Source: Runella aurantiaca (GTDB lineage: Bacteria; Bacteroidota; Bacteroidia; Cytophagales; Spirosomataceae). From it: DNA of 64,000 bases. The notes under the pieces are model-generated. The model had not been told where the DNA came from, ran no database searches, and saw only the letters and a program-made list of their open reading frames with translations. Of the stretch, positions 44,292 to 52,976 are shown in pieces. How positions within the stretch are numbered: position 1 is the stretch's first letter; each line of letters starts with the position of its first letter. The stretch lies in NCBI RefSeq assembly GCF_003339505.1, contig NZ_QPIW01000001.1:248001-312000 (forward strand), in the 5' to 3' direction. The position numbers and the translations under genes are program-made.

Positions 44292-46526
44292 TCACAGCTC
44301 CAATTGATTCTTTACCAACTGATAGTAATCGCCCTGCTGTGAGGTTAAGGTCGAATGCGTCCCAATCTCCGTTATTCTGCCTTTGTCGAGCACCACAATC
44401 TGGTCGGCATTTTTTACGGTGCTCAGTCGGTGCGCTACCACGATGACTGTTCTGTTTTTGAAAAACGCGTTCAGGTTTTCTACAATCACGGCTTCATTGT
44501 GGGCATCAAGTGCGTTGGTAGCTTCGTCGAAAAAAATGTATTGCGGGTCTTTATAAACCGCTCGGGCAATGAGTAAACGCTGCTTTTGCCCCTGACTGAC
44601 CCCCATACCTTCGGCGCCGATTTTGGTATGAAAACCCAGCGGTAATGATTCGATAAAGTCGAGAATATTGGCGACTTGGGCGGCCTGATAGAGTTTTTGG
44701 CGGTCAATGATTTCTACACCCACGGCGATGTTGCGGGCAATGGTGTCTGAAAAAATAAATCCATCCTGCATCACTACACCGCATTGTTTGCGCCAGTATT
44801 TGTGACTGATGTTGTTTAACCCCACGCCGCCGATGAGGATTTTGCCTTGGGTAGGGTCGTAGAAGCGCAGCAATAATTTCAACAGGGTGGTTTTGCCGCT
44901 ACCACTCATGCCCACAATGGCGGTGGTTTTTCCCTGCGGAATAGTCAGGTGGATGTCGTTCAGTACGGGATCGTTGCCCGCTCCTCTGTACGTAAATGAC
45001 AGTGATTGCATAGAAAGGGTGTGGGAGGTGGGCAGTTCCACTAAGCCCTGCCCCGTCTCTTCGTCTTCCAGTTCGTAGATTTCATTCAATCGTTCCAAAC
45101 TGATTTTGGCATCCTGACCCGACTGCACGAGGCCGATGAGTTGTTGGAGTGGCGCGTTGACTTGCCCGATGATGTACTGCACCGCCAGCATCCCACCCAG
45201 GGTAATCTGCCCGTTGATGACTGCTTGGGCCGACAGAAAAGTGATAAAAATGCTTTTGCCTTCGTTGATAAACAACGCTCCCGCCTGCTGCCACTGCGAT
45301 ACGGTCAAGCCTTTCATGCCGAGTTTGAACGATTGGGTTTGCAGTTGTTCCCACTGCCAGCGCATGGGAGTCTCCGCACCCGCCAAACGGATTTCGTGCA
45401 TTCCCTGAATGAGTTGCACCAAGGTGCTGTTACTCTTGGCGGAGACGCTGAAACGCTGATAATCCAATTTTCGGCGAAATTTCAAAAAAAGCACTACCCA
45501 ACCCGCGTAGAGCAAAGCAGACAGCATCAAAACCCCAAAAATAGTGAGATTATAAAAGGCCAATACCGCCCCGAACACCAGTAAATTGAACAACGAGAAA
45601 AGGGTATTGAGGGTTTGACCCGTAAGAAACTGCTCAATACGGTGATGATCTCCAATCCTTTGCATTATATCGCCAAACTGTTTGGTATCGAAGAAAGACA
45701 GCGGCAAACGGGTGAGTTTGATGAGAAAATCGGAGAGCAGCGACAGATTGAGCCGCGTACTGAGGTGCATCAACAACCATGAACGTATAAACTCTACCGA
45801 GGTGCGTCCTACGGTCAGGGCCAACTGCGCCAATAAGACCAATAAAATAAACGAAGGGTTGCGGGTTTGGATGCCCACATCCACCACCGACTGCGTCAAA
45901 AAAGGAAAAATAAGCTGCAACAAACTCGCCACCAATAGCCCCATGCCCAACTGCCCTACCAAACGGCGGTGTTGGTACATGTAGCTCCCAATACGGCGCA
46001 CTCCCAGTACCTTATTGGGAGCGTCTTGATTTAGGTTTTCTGCATCAAAAGCTGGAGTAGGCTCTAAAAGTAACGCCACACCCATTTTCTGGCCGTTAAC
46101 AATCGTTGTAGCCCAGTGTTTTTCAAACTCCTCACGGGTGTAGGTAATTAGGCCACGGGCGGGATCGGCGACTTGAACCTTAATTTCAGAAAGTTGCTGC
46201 TTTATTCGTCTATATAAAAAGGAAAAAGGCTTTACACCAACCCTACAAACCACCACGAAATGATTCTGACCCCAATGGACAATACACGGGAAGGCGTTTT
46301 CCTGAATGAGTTTTTCAAACGGAATTTTAACCGCAACTGTATGAAACCCAATGCTCTCGGCGGCTTCTGAAATCCCCAATAAATTGACCCCATCTTTGCC
46401 AATCTGCGTACGTTCCCGCAACTCCTGCGCCGAATAGCTCCGCCCGTAGTACTTGGCCACCATGCGTAAGCAGGTAGGTCCGCAATCCATGGCATCGTGT
46501 TGCTTATAAAAGGGAAAGGGTTTCAT
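44292..46526 (-). CDS. Peptidase C39-containing ABC exporter (double-glycine leader peptidase)
   Basis: A 744-residue peptidase-exporter. The N-terminal C39 protease has Gln9, catalytic Cys15 in 'HDAMDCGPTCLRMVAKYYG', His in 'QNHFVVV' and Asp in 'VADPARG'. The membrane domain with six helices spans about 160-450. The ATPase has Walker A 'GMSGSGKTTLLKLLLRFYD' near 540, signature 'GVSQGQKQRLLIARA', Walker B 'YIFFDEATNALD' and H-loop 'AHRLST'. It should cut GG leaders and export the peptides encoded at 50481, 50778 and 52740. Partial copies of its 5' end occur at 46541-46600 and 47873-47931. Confidence 0.95.
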   Translation of the reverse strand: MKPFPFYKQHDAMDCGPTCLRMVAKYYGRSYSAQELRERTQIGKDGVNLLGISEAAESIGFHTVAVKIPFEKLIQENAFPCIVHWGQNHFVVVCRVGVKPFSFLYRRIKQQLSEIKVQVADPARGLITYTREEFEKHWATTIVNGQKMGVALLLEPTPAFDAENLNQDAPNKVLGVRRIGSYMYQHRRLVGQLGMGLLVASLLQLIFPFLTQSVVDVGIQTRNPSFILLVLLAQLALTVGRTSVEFIRSWLLMHLSTRLNLSLLSDFLIKLTRLPLSFFDTKQFGDIMQRIGDHHRIEQFLTGQTLNTLFSLFNLLVFGAVLAFYNLTIFGVLMLSALLYAGWVVLFLKFRRKLDYQRFSVSAKSNSTLVQLIQGMHEIRLAGAETPMRWQWEQLQTQSFKLGMKGLTVSQWQQAGALFINEGKSIFITFLSAQAVINGQITLGGMLAVQYIIGQVNAPLQQLIGLVQSGQDAKISLERLNEIYELEDEETGQGLVELPTSHTLSMQSLSFTYRGAGNDPVLNDIHLTIPQGKTTAIVGMSGSGKTTLLKLLLRFYDPTQGKILIGGVGLNNISHKYWRKQCGVVMQDGFIFSDTIARNIAVGVEIIDRQKLYQAAQVANILDFIESLPLGFHTKIGAEGMGVSQGQKQRLLIARAVYKDPQYIFFDEATNALDAHNEAVIVENLNAFFKNRTVIVVAHRLSTVKNADQIVVLDKGRITEIGTHSTLTSQQGDYYQLVKNQLEL

Positions 46527-46540
46527 AAGCCTTTAAAAAT

Positions 46541-46600
46541 TTGGTTACCATACGCAGGCACGTAAGTTGAAAGTTTCGGTGCACCGTGAAGGAGTTCCTG
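46541..46600 (-). pseudogene. Short degenerate copy of the C39-gene 5' end, just upstream of the intact gene
   Basis: On the minus strand 'tgcctgcgtatggta' matches the C-L-R-M-V codons of the C39 domain (tgcttacgcatggtg in the real gene). A piece 'cgcaggaactcc' nearby recalls its 'AQEL' codons. The order is scrambled, so this is a low-confidence recombination scar. Confidence 0.35.
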
Positions 46601-46627
46601 CGTATCGAATAATGATTTAGAAAGTAA

Positions 46628-47872
46628 CTATTTGATAATATGAATGATTTTTTCATTAAAAACTTTAAAGTCGGATTCTCTTAGTAAAATTTTCCCATCA
46701 TTATCAACTAATAAGTACAGTGGGATGGCATTAATTCGAAGAACTTCCGAAATAGGACTATCCCAACCCTTTAAATCTGACAAATTCACCCAGTCAAGTT
46801 TGTCTTTTTTTATTGCATTTAACCATGTCTCTTTCTTTGTGTCAAAAGAAATACCATAGATTACAAGCCCTTTTGTTTTGTATTCCGTTTTTAATTTTTT
46901 TATATTAGGTGTATTTGCTCTACAAGGTCTGCACCAACTAGCCCAAAAGTCAATTAAAGTGTAATTGTTTTTATGATAAGATATTTGACTCGTATTGCCA
47001 TGTATATCATTTAATACAATATCAGGCATTTTCCACCCCTGCCTAAATCCTGTGACATTTGTGTTGACGTTTAGTGTTGTATCTATTAGGAGAGTATCAC
47101 CATTGGTAGATATATTTGAAATTTTAAAATATTTAGATTCTATTTTTACTGTATCTCCAATCTCATAGGATGTCTTATCGGGATGAGATGAAAAATTAAT
47201 CTGTGTGTTAGATTTTGTATATTTAGCTATTGGAAATGTATTGTTTAATTCAAAAAATATTTTATGATTATTGAAAATAAAATGACCATATTTGTGCTCA
47301 TCTAAACTTATTAGTACTAAAAATTTATTTTCAAGTAAAGAACTGTATTTGACTACATTGTCTGAAAAAATGAGCTCTACGGATAAGGTTTTTCTTGTTA
47401 TATTTTTGTTTAACTGGGCTTCGAAGTTTATTGAAGTTTTATAACTTTTGTCTTTGTTTAAGTAGATAATGCTATCATTTTGAAAATTAAAATCTCTGTC
47501 TTTGTCAAAGATTAATAATTTTTTTCCATCTTTATTTACCCCAATTAATAAATCGATAAAATGATTGATTTTTCTTTGAGAAAACTCAGGGGTTTCTATT
47601 TTTTTTATTAACCTTTCATATTCTTCTTTATTTATTTTATTATTATTGAAATCATCAAGATGCATTTGTTCTGGTTGAATAGAATGTCTTTTAATGATAT
47701 ACTCTGAGACATTTAAAGGGATGCCAGTGTAATTTCTAATATCTGCTCTTAGATATAATTGTTTTATTCCTTTGTCTAAATCCTGTAACCCATGTTTTGT
47801 GTTTAAGGGAATCTTTATAAGTTGGCTTTTTGCACAAAAAGATATTGAAAATAAAAAAAAGAAAAATTTCAT
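46628..47872 (-). CDS. TlpA-like thioredoxin protein 1 (WCRPC)
   Basis: A ~414-residue exported protein (start MKFFFFLFSISFCAKSQ). The N-terminal ~260 residues are AT-rich in codons and unrecognised. A C-terminal TlpA/AhpC-type thioredoxin domain has 'NYTLIDFWASWCRPCRANTPNIKKLKTEY' and 'IPLYLLVDNDGKILL'. It probably reduces or shuffles disulfides in the periplasm. The start codon lies at the end of a decayed copy of the C39-exporter gene, so the longer open frame from 47929 is not the native start. Context ties it to the Cys-rich peptides. Confidence 0.85.
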   Translation of the reverse strand: MKFFFFLFSISFCAKSQLIKIPLNTKHGLQDLDKGIKQLYLRADIRNYTGIPLNVSEYIIKRHSIQPEQMHLDDFNNNKINKEEYERLIKKIETPEFSQRKINHFIDLLIGVNKDGKKLLIFDKDRDFNFQNDSIIYLNKDKSYKTSINFEAQLNKNITRKTLSVELIFSDNVVKYSSLLENKFLVLISLDEHKYGHFIFNNHKIFFELNNTFPIAKYTKSNTQINFSSHPDKTSYEIGDTVKIESKYFKISNISTNGDTLLIDTTLNVNTNVTGFRQGWKMPDIVLNDIHGNTSQISYHKNNYTLIDFWASWCRPCRANTPNIKKLKTEYKTKGLVIYGISFDTKKETWLNAIKKDKLDWVNLSDLKGWDSPISEVLRINAIPLYLLVDNDGKILLRESDFKVFNEKIIHIIK

Positions 47873-47931
47873 CTTTACCAATCTGAGTGCGCCCTGCACT
47901 GAGTAGCTCCCGTAATACTTAGCCACCATTT
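47873..47931 (-). pseudogene. Remnant of C39 exporter 5' end fused to TlpA-like gene 1
   Basis: It encodes 'MVAKYYGSYSVQGALRLVK', against 'MVAKYYGRSYSAQELRERTQIGK' in the intact gene (46410-46460). The match ends at 'agattggtaaagatg', which reads 'IGKD' in the original but whose ATG is now the start codon of the downstream gene. This suggests recombination at a short shared sequence. Confidence 0.75.
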
Positions 47932-47936
47932 CCTAA

Positions 47937-49043
47937 TTAAGGTTTACTATTAAAAATTTCAGCTAGTTTTTTGTCCAAATTTTCTCCCCGTATATTTTTC
48001 GCAAGGATTTTACCATCAGGCCCGATCAGGAAGTTTTGAGGAACAACCTGAATGGCATATTGCTTTACTATATCGGCATTCCATTGTTTCAACTCCGAAA
48101 CATGAGTCCAGTCAAGGTGGTCTTTGTGGATGGCTTTTAGCCAGGCTTCTTTCCCGTTAGGTCTATCTAATGAAACACCTAAAACCGTAAAATTTTTGTC
48201 TTTGTATTGATGAAAGTTCCTGACAATATTCGGATTTTCGGCCCGGCAGGGTCCACACCAACTCGCCCAAAAATCGACCAATACGTATTTTCCACGAAAG
48301 CTGCTCAAGGACACGGCTTTCCCCGAAGTATCCGGTTGGGTAAAATCAGGAGCCAATGAACCCACCGATGTGGCTTGAATAAGAGCCAGTTTTTTTGCGT
48401 ACGCTTTGCCCAGTTTACTGTTTTTAATGGCCTCGGCCAGTGAGCTGAACATCGGTTCCAATTCAGAAAAATCGGGAGCATTCCAATCTGTATATTGATC
48501 TAAAACATATAGACTCAGCATAGATGTTAAATTCTCTCGAATAAACTGTGCTTTAATTTTTTCCTGCTTATTATAAACGACATCTTGCTGCTTCTCGAAA
48601 GCCTCATTAAACCCTTTCACCTTTTTCTGTTCGGGTGTAGCTACCTGATATTCCTTTTCTAACAGAGCCAATTGGTCGACTGTCGGTTTAAGCATCATTT
48701 TAAGCTTCTGATTGTCGATGTTCATGGGTGAGACCACCACCGCATTTTCAATAGAGTCAGGACTCGTTACAGAAATAGTGCCAGGTTCTAAATAGAAACG
48801 GATAGATTTTTTACCATCAGATAGCCACGCATAGTGTGGTTGATCAATGATTCCTGTCACAATAAATTTCCCATTATTAACTTGGGCAGAATCTGTATAT
48901 CCTTTGTTTCCAATTCCATAAATTACATAAGCTTTGTCTGTTAGGTTAACACTCCCTAATTTTCCTTCAACTCTATATACGTTGCTCTGGGCCCAAAGGA
49001 ATGTTGGAATCAGGAGAATGGGAATTAGTAAAAAAGGTTTCAT
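47937..49043 (-). CDS. TlpA-family disulfide reductase 2 (WCGPC), DUF4369-type
   Basis: A 368-residue protein starting at MKPFLLIPILLIPTFLWAQ (signal peptide); the frame upstream to 49130 runs across the previous gene's end and is not used. The N-terminal DUF4369-like barrel is 'VYRVEGKLGSVNLTDKAYVIYGIGNKGYTDSAQVNNGKFIVTGII'. A helical linker follows, then the thioredoxin domain 'LSSFRGKYVLVDFWASWCGPCRAENPNIVRNFHQY'. Most standard of the four TlpA-like proteins here. Base composition is nearer the core than its neighbours. Confidence 0.92.
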   Translation of the reverse strand: MKPFLLIPILLIPTFLWAQSNVYRVEGKLGSVNLTDKAYVIYGIGNKGYTDSAQVNNGKFIVTGIIDQPHYAWLSDGKKSIRFYLEPGTISVTSPDSIENAVVVSPMNIDNQKLKMMLKPTVDQLALLEKEYQVATPEQKKVKGFNEAFEKQQDVVYNKQEKIKAQFIRENLTSMLSLYVLDQYTDWNAPDFSELEPMFSSLAEAIKNSKLGKAYAKKLALIQATSVGSLAPDFTQPDTSGKAVSLSSFRGKYVLVDFWASWCGPCRAENPNIVRNFHQYKDKNFTVLGVSLDRPNGKEAWLKAIHKDHLDWTHVSELKQWNADIVKQYAIQVVPQNFLIGPDGKILAKNIRGENLDKKLAEIFNSKP

Positions 49044-49084
49044 GTGAAGTTGTTTGTCTTTGAAATCTTTAATCAAAACAGTTT

Positions 49085-50398
49085 TTAGTTTAGTATTTTC
49101 TCTATTTCTTTTAGCTGTTGTTCTCCGCATCCGCGAGAAAGAATTTTTCCCGATTTATCCAATAATATAAAGGTAGGGAAACATTCTACTTTTAGCTTTT
49201 CTACTAATTTTTCGGGGTTCTTTTTAGCGTTATTTTCAAATTTATGAACCCAATTCATTTCTTTTTCTTCAATGAATTTCTTGACTTTTTCAATATCTTT
49301 ATCATGTGCAATGCTTATTAATTCAATTTGAGTTTTGTATTTCTGGTAAAAAACTTTGAGTTTTGGAAGCCCTGCAACACAAGGCGCACACCATGTTCCC
49401 CAAAAATCAAGTACAGTATATTTGTCAATATCTGGCACTTTTACATTTTCTTTGAAAACATCATAAAAATCTAAAGGTTTTATAAAATCTCCAGGGTAAA
49501 TTCCTTCATGGTTATTGTTTACAGAATAAATTGACAAATTCAATGAGTCCCCAAACATCGAGATGGAGTTTACTTTTAAATAAATATTTTCATCTAAATT
49601 AAACTCTCTTCCGATAGTAATTTCAGGGTCTATTTTACGATAAATTGTTTTAAAATTATTGTTGTCAGCTAATAACAATATAGCATTTTCGTAACTTGCA
49701 GCAAAGCCCCAGTTGTGAGGTATTTGAAGTTCATATTGGCTATTTTTATACGTAAAACTTCCTATTTTATGCTCACAGATAACATACGACAAATACAATA
49801 ACGTATCTATAGGGTCAGAATGAGAAAATGAAGGATTTATTGGCAAAATCTTAACATTTATTTGCTTTTCGTGTATTTTATTATTCAAAAAATATTCAAA
49901 TTGAAGAGTTGAAGTCCTACACGAGTCTAAGGAAAATTTGTTATTCAAAATATCTACATTATATAACAATAGAGGGTCATCAGAAAAATCATAATTGTTG
50001 TTGTTATCACAAATTATAACTTTCTGTTTATTTTCATTAATTAAGCCAGACAGAATATGTGTATGACATTTAATAATATAAGGACTTATCTCTAACTTTT
50101 TAATATTATATTTTTCAACAAGATTTTTATACTCTATTGAATCGATTTTATTTTCAAGATAACTTTGGTAAATACCCTGCTTTAAATTGTGAGTAATACG
50201 ATACACCTTAAATGTTTTTAAAGTATCAGAAATACCTTTCAAAAACGAATAGTTTGTAATCTCTTTACAACCACGAAACACCTTCTGATTACCAATATCT
50301 TTAATTGTTTTCATCTGTATCATCCTACTATCATTCGTTTGGCAGAAGGAATGAACCTGAAAAAACAGTAAAATAATACAAATTATGTAACCTTTCAT
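49085..50398 (-). CDS. TlpA-like thioredoxin protein 3 (WCAPC)
   Basis: A 437-residue exported protein with signal peptide (MKGYIICIILLFFQVHSFCQ) and AT-rich coding DNA. The ~300-residue N-terminal region has tandem beta-rich parts ('YIIKCHTHILSGLINENKQKVIICDNNNNYDFSDDPLLLYN', where the 'DNNNNYDFSDDP' stretch resembles a calcium-binding turn) and resembles the matching part of TlpA-like 1 ('RDFNFQNDSIIYLN'). The C-terminal thioredoxin domain has 'KYTVLDFWGTWCAPCVAGLPKLKVFYQKY'. The two are paralogues. Confidence 0.87.
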   Translation of the reverse strand: MKGYIICIILLFFQVHSFCQTNDSRMIQMKTIKDIGNQKVFRGCKEITNYSFLKGISDTLKTFKVYRITHNLKQGIYQSYLENKIDSIEYKNLVEKYNIKKLEISPYIIKCHTHILSGLINENKQKVIICDNNNNYDFSDDPLLLYNVDILNNKFSLDSCRTSTLQFEYFLNNKIHEKQINVKILPINPSFSHSDPIDTLLYLSYVICEHKIGSFTYKNSQYELQIPHNWGFAASYENAILLLADNNNFKTIYRKIDPEITIGREFNLDENIYLKVNSISMFGDSLNLSIYSVNNNHEGIYPGDFIKPLDFYDVFKENVKVPDIDKYTVLDFWGTWCAPCVAGLPKLKVFYQKYKTQIELISIAHDKDIEKVKKFIEEKEMNWVHKFENNAKKNPEKLVEKLKVECFPTFILLDKSGKILSRGCGEQQLKEIEKILN

Positions 50399-50480
50399 AG
50401 TACTAAAAAATTAGAGTTGAATACCAAATTTGCAAGTAAATTATTTTTAATCTACTTGCAAATTTGGTGATGATTAATTC

Positions 50481-50753
50481 TTAAAGTGGAGATTGAGGAC
50501 AGACACTCCATGAGTCGGATCCACATCTACAACCGCCGTCTCTAAGAGGGATCCCGCCTCTATCATCATGGTCTTGTGCATAGCATCTTACCCCTTCTGC
50601 ACATGGGCCACATTTTACAACATTTTTTCCATCTTTACATTTTGCTTCGCAACTACCTGCAACTATTCCGCCACTGTCATACCCACCTCTAATTTCTTTC
50701 ATTTGACTTCTACTAAGCTGTAGATTTGCCAATTGGAGCATTATTTTTTTCAT
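50481..50753 (-). CDS. GG-leader cysteine-rich precursor peptide A
   Basis: A 90-residue precursor. Residues 1-24 are a leader (MKKIMLQLANLQ then LSRSQMKEIRGG) ending in the double glycine cut by C39 peptidases. The 66-residue core carries eight cysteines, an even number suited to four disulfides, and is rich in Gly, Asp and Lys. It matches the pattern of the Bacteroidota 'GG-leader natural product precursor' families. The exporter is encoded at 44292, and probable disulfide chemistry genes surround it. Final activity (bacteriocin, signal or surface peptide) is unknown. Confidence 0.85.
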   Translation of the reverse strand: MKKIMLQLANLQLSRSQMKEIRGGYDSGGIVAGSCEAKCKDGKNVVKCGPCAEGVRCYAQDHDDRGGIPLRDGGCRCGSDSWSVCPQSPL

Positions 50754-50777
50754 GAGCGATTTTTTATCGTTAGTATA

Positions 50778-51014
50778 TTAGCTAATAGGAGGACAACAGT
50801 TGCGTTCTAACTCATTGTTATTAGAGTCATAAGACACACAACAACTATTTTCTGCGCTACATTTAGAACCTTTTTTGCACTCAATACCCTTATTATCACC
50901 ACCACCACAATCGTCTGAACAGGAGGCCGCCATACCGCCATAACCTCCTCTAATACTCTTCATTTGACTTCTAGACAATACATGCTCAGAAAACCGGATT
51001 AATACCTGTTTCAT
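50778..51014 (-). CDS. GG-leader cysteine-rich precursor peptide B
   Basis: A 78-residue precursor with a 24-residue leader (MKQVLIRFSEHVLSRSQMKS then IRGG). The 54-residue core has eight Cys, including two CC pairs. Leader and 5' flank are closely similar to precursor C (52740) and moderately to A. It lies directly downstream of a duplicated 3' end of the glycosyltransferase gene, so it arose with C by duplication; the cores have diverged far more than the leaders. Confidence 0.87.
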   Translation of the reverse strand: MKQVLIRFSEHVLSRSQMKSIRGGYGGMAASCSDDCGGGDNKGIECKKGSKCSAENSCCVSYDSNNNELERNCCPPIS

Positions 51015-51044
51015 CTTTTTAACTTTTTTAGTTAGAAATTTATT

Positions 51045-51200
51045 TGATTTTACTTGGCCAAGTCGTAGGTTGGAAAACTGTTTAGAAAATAGTGTAACCG
51101 ATTTTGGTAAGTGGGGTTGTATAGTACCATTTTTATTTTGATGGATCGGGTTGTTTCGGTGGTGAAATTTCTTTTTAATTATTTGCCATGAAAGACGATT
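51045..51200 (-). pseudogene. Duplicated 3' end of the UGT gene upstream of precursor B
   Basis: On the minus strand it encodes 'VLYNPTYQNRLHYFLNSFPTYDLAK' then a stop, against 'VLYNPTYRNRLHCFLNSAPTYDLAK' in the intact gene ending at 52977. The similarity continues through the ~35-bp spacer into the precursor start. No start codon or catalytic part is present. Confidence 0.88.
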
Positions 51201-51264
51201 AGTGTCCTATTTTTAAAATAACCTTTTTATATCTTATTATAACAAAGTTATCATTTTTATGCAG

Positions 51265-52677
51265 CTAGTCTATCGCTTTTTGTATTACTTTTAGTAAGTC
51301 CTGTCCATCATTATATCTTGGTCTTGGAGGGTTCACATCAAAAAACAAACCGTTTTTATCAATAATAAAATAACTTGGCAGTCCCATAATTCCGTAATCT
51401 TTAGAGACAGAGCTTTTAAATCCACCTTTTAATCTAATATGAGTCCCCATGATGTCCCACTTATTAATTGCTTTTATCCAATCTTCTTCTTTTTCATCTA
51501 ATGAAATACTTAAAAAAACAACATTGTTGTCCATATTCAAATCTTCTTTTATTTTTTTGATATACTTTACATCAGTAATACATGAACTACACCAACTTGC
51601 CCAAAAGTCCAGCACAACTACTTTGCCATGATATTTTACCAGCTTCGAAATGGAGTCACCTCCTAAGTCAAATGCTTTTTGTCCGTGACGGATACTTGTT
51701 GACTTAATTTGTCTTCCATTTAAGAAAGGAATAAAAGAACTAGCAGGATATGTATTTGCATAGTTTTCATAGAGTTTGTTATTTTTTTCATTTGACCCTT
51801 CAGTTCGAAACTTGTCAAAGAGTTGATAGGCAAATTGATACTCTGCTACCTTAGGCGTATAAATACTGCGTTGAAAATCTATAAGATTTGACATAGATTT
51901 ATTCCCGAATAACGTTTTTACATCTTTGTAGAGTAGGGTTGAAAGTGCATCCAAGTATGCCACATAAAAAAGTGACTTTGCCGTTGTGTCATTTTGATCA
52001 GGCATCATGTACAAAAAAGCCTTAAGATTATTTGGCAGTGACCAAAGAGAATAGCTATTTTTATTTTCTGAAATAAGAGGTAAAAATCGAGATTCATTGA
52101 CATCTCCTTTTATATCGGCATATCTTACTTTGAAGAATAAATGGCTAAGATGTTTTGAGTATGATTGTAACAATTTCAACTTGCCATTTTCGATAGAATC
52201 AATGAAATGATATTGGTCTTCTATGGGTTGTTTTATTCTTTTCATGTACTCACTGGTCCAACTGTCCCATTTTCTCAAATCTTCTGTATAGTAGTTATAT
52301 TTCATAGAGTTTACACCTTTAAAGCGTAAAGTTTCAATGAAATTTTCAGCATTAAAAGACAAAGTAACACTATCTTTTGGTTCTATTATCCAATTGCGAA
52401 ATACAATCCCTGAAGTATTGCCATGTTGAAAATGTATATATGCTATATCATCTAAATTCAACTTTAAATTAAATTTATTGGACTTATCTATACGAATATC
52501 AATCAGTTCCCGCTCTCCAACAAGTCCGTTTCGTAGAATAATAAAAGATACAGTAGAATCTACGGGGTTTTTTATTTCACCATTTATAAATGTATTCTGT
52601 GAAAATATTTTTATAAATGGAATAGAAAATAACCAAATTAATAAATGTGTTTTTGAAAAAACAATATCTTTAAGCAT
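51265..52677 (-). CDS. TlpA-like thioredoxin protein 4 (WCSSC)
   Basis: A 470-residue protein with a hydrophobic N-terminus (about residues 8-26, 'LLIWLFSIPFIKIFSQ'). It starts with a DUF4369-like barrel ('INGEIKNPVDSTVSFIILRNGLVGERELIDIRID'), followed by a helical middle region and a thioredoxin domain with 'KVVVLDFWASWCSSCITDVKYIKKIK' and 'IMGLPSYFIIDKNG'. AT-rich coding DNA. The middle helical region differs from TlpA-like 1 and 3, giving it a different lineage. It lies between precursors B and C. Confidence 0.9.
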   Translation of the reverse strand: MLKDIVFSKTHLLIWLFSIPFIKIFSQNTFINGEIKNPVDSTVSFIILRNGLVGERELIDIRIDKSNKFNLKLNLDDIAYIHFQHGNTSGIVFRNWIIEPKDSVTLSFNAENFIETLRFKGVNSMKYNYYTEDLRKWDSWTSEYMKRIKQPIEDQYHFIDSIENGKLKLLQSYSKHLSHLFFKVRYADIKGDVNESRFLPLISENKNSYSLWSLPNNLKAFLYMMPDQNDTTAKSLFYVAYLDALSTLLYKDVKTLFGNKSMSNLIDFQRSIYTPKVAEYQFAYQLFDKFRTEGSNEKNNKLYENYANTYPASSFIPFLNGRQIKSTSIRHGQKAFDLGGDSISKLVKYHGKVVVLDFWASWCSSCITDVKYIKKIKEDLNMDNNVVFLSISLDEKEEDWIKAINKWDIMGTHIRLKGGFKSSVSKDYGIMGLPSYFIIDKNGLFFDVNPPRPRYNDGQDLLKVIQKAID

Positions 52678-52739
52678 AGTGAAAATATTAGATTTTAGAG
52701 GTAAAATTAGATGTAATATTACCCCTAAAATAATGAAAA

Positions 52740-52940
52740 TTAGCTACAAACGTGTTGATCACTATTAGGGGCTGTTGCTGAGCATAAGCATCTGGTAGGG
52801 CACCCTAATTCACATTTTTGTTTGGTTGTATAATATGTACCGGGGCAGGTTCCCCCACCATACTCCTCCCCTCCTTTTACCGCTTTCATTTGACTTCTGG
52901 TCAATACATTCTCAGAAAATCGCATCAATACCTTTTTCAT
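52740..52940 (-). CDS. GG-leader cysteine-rich precursor peptide C
   Basis: A 66-residue precursor: 24-residue leader (MKKVLMRFSENVLTRSQMKA then VKGG) and a 42-residue core with six Cys ('TCPG', 'KCELGCPTRCLCS', 'HVCS'). It is 36 bp after the stop of the glycosyltransferase gene, with no separate promoter visible, so it probably rides on the long operon transcript. It is the shortest of three related precursors. Confidence 0.85.
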   Translation of the reverse strand: MKKVLMRFSENVLTRSQMKAVKGGEEYGGGTCPGTYYTTKQKCELGCPTRCLCSATAPNSDQHVCS

Positions 52941-52976
52941 GTTTTTAATTTTTTTTAGTTGGAAATTTATTTGATT

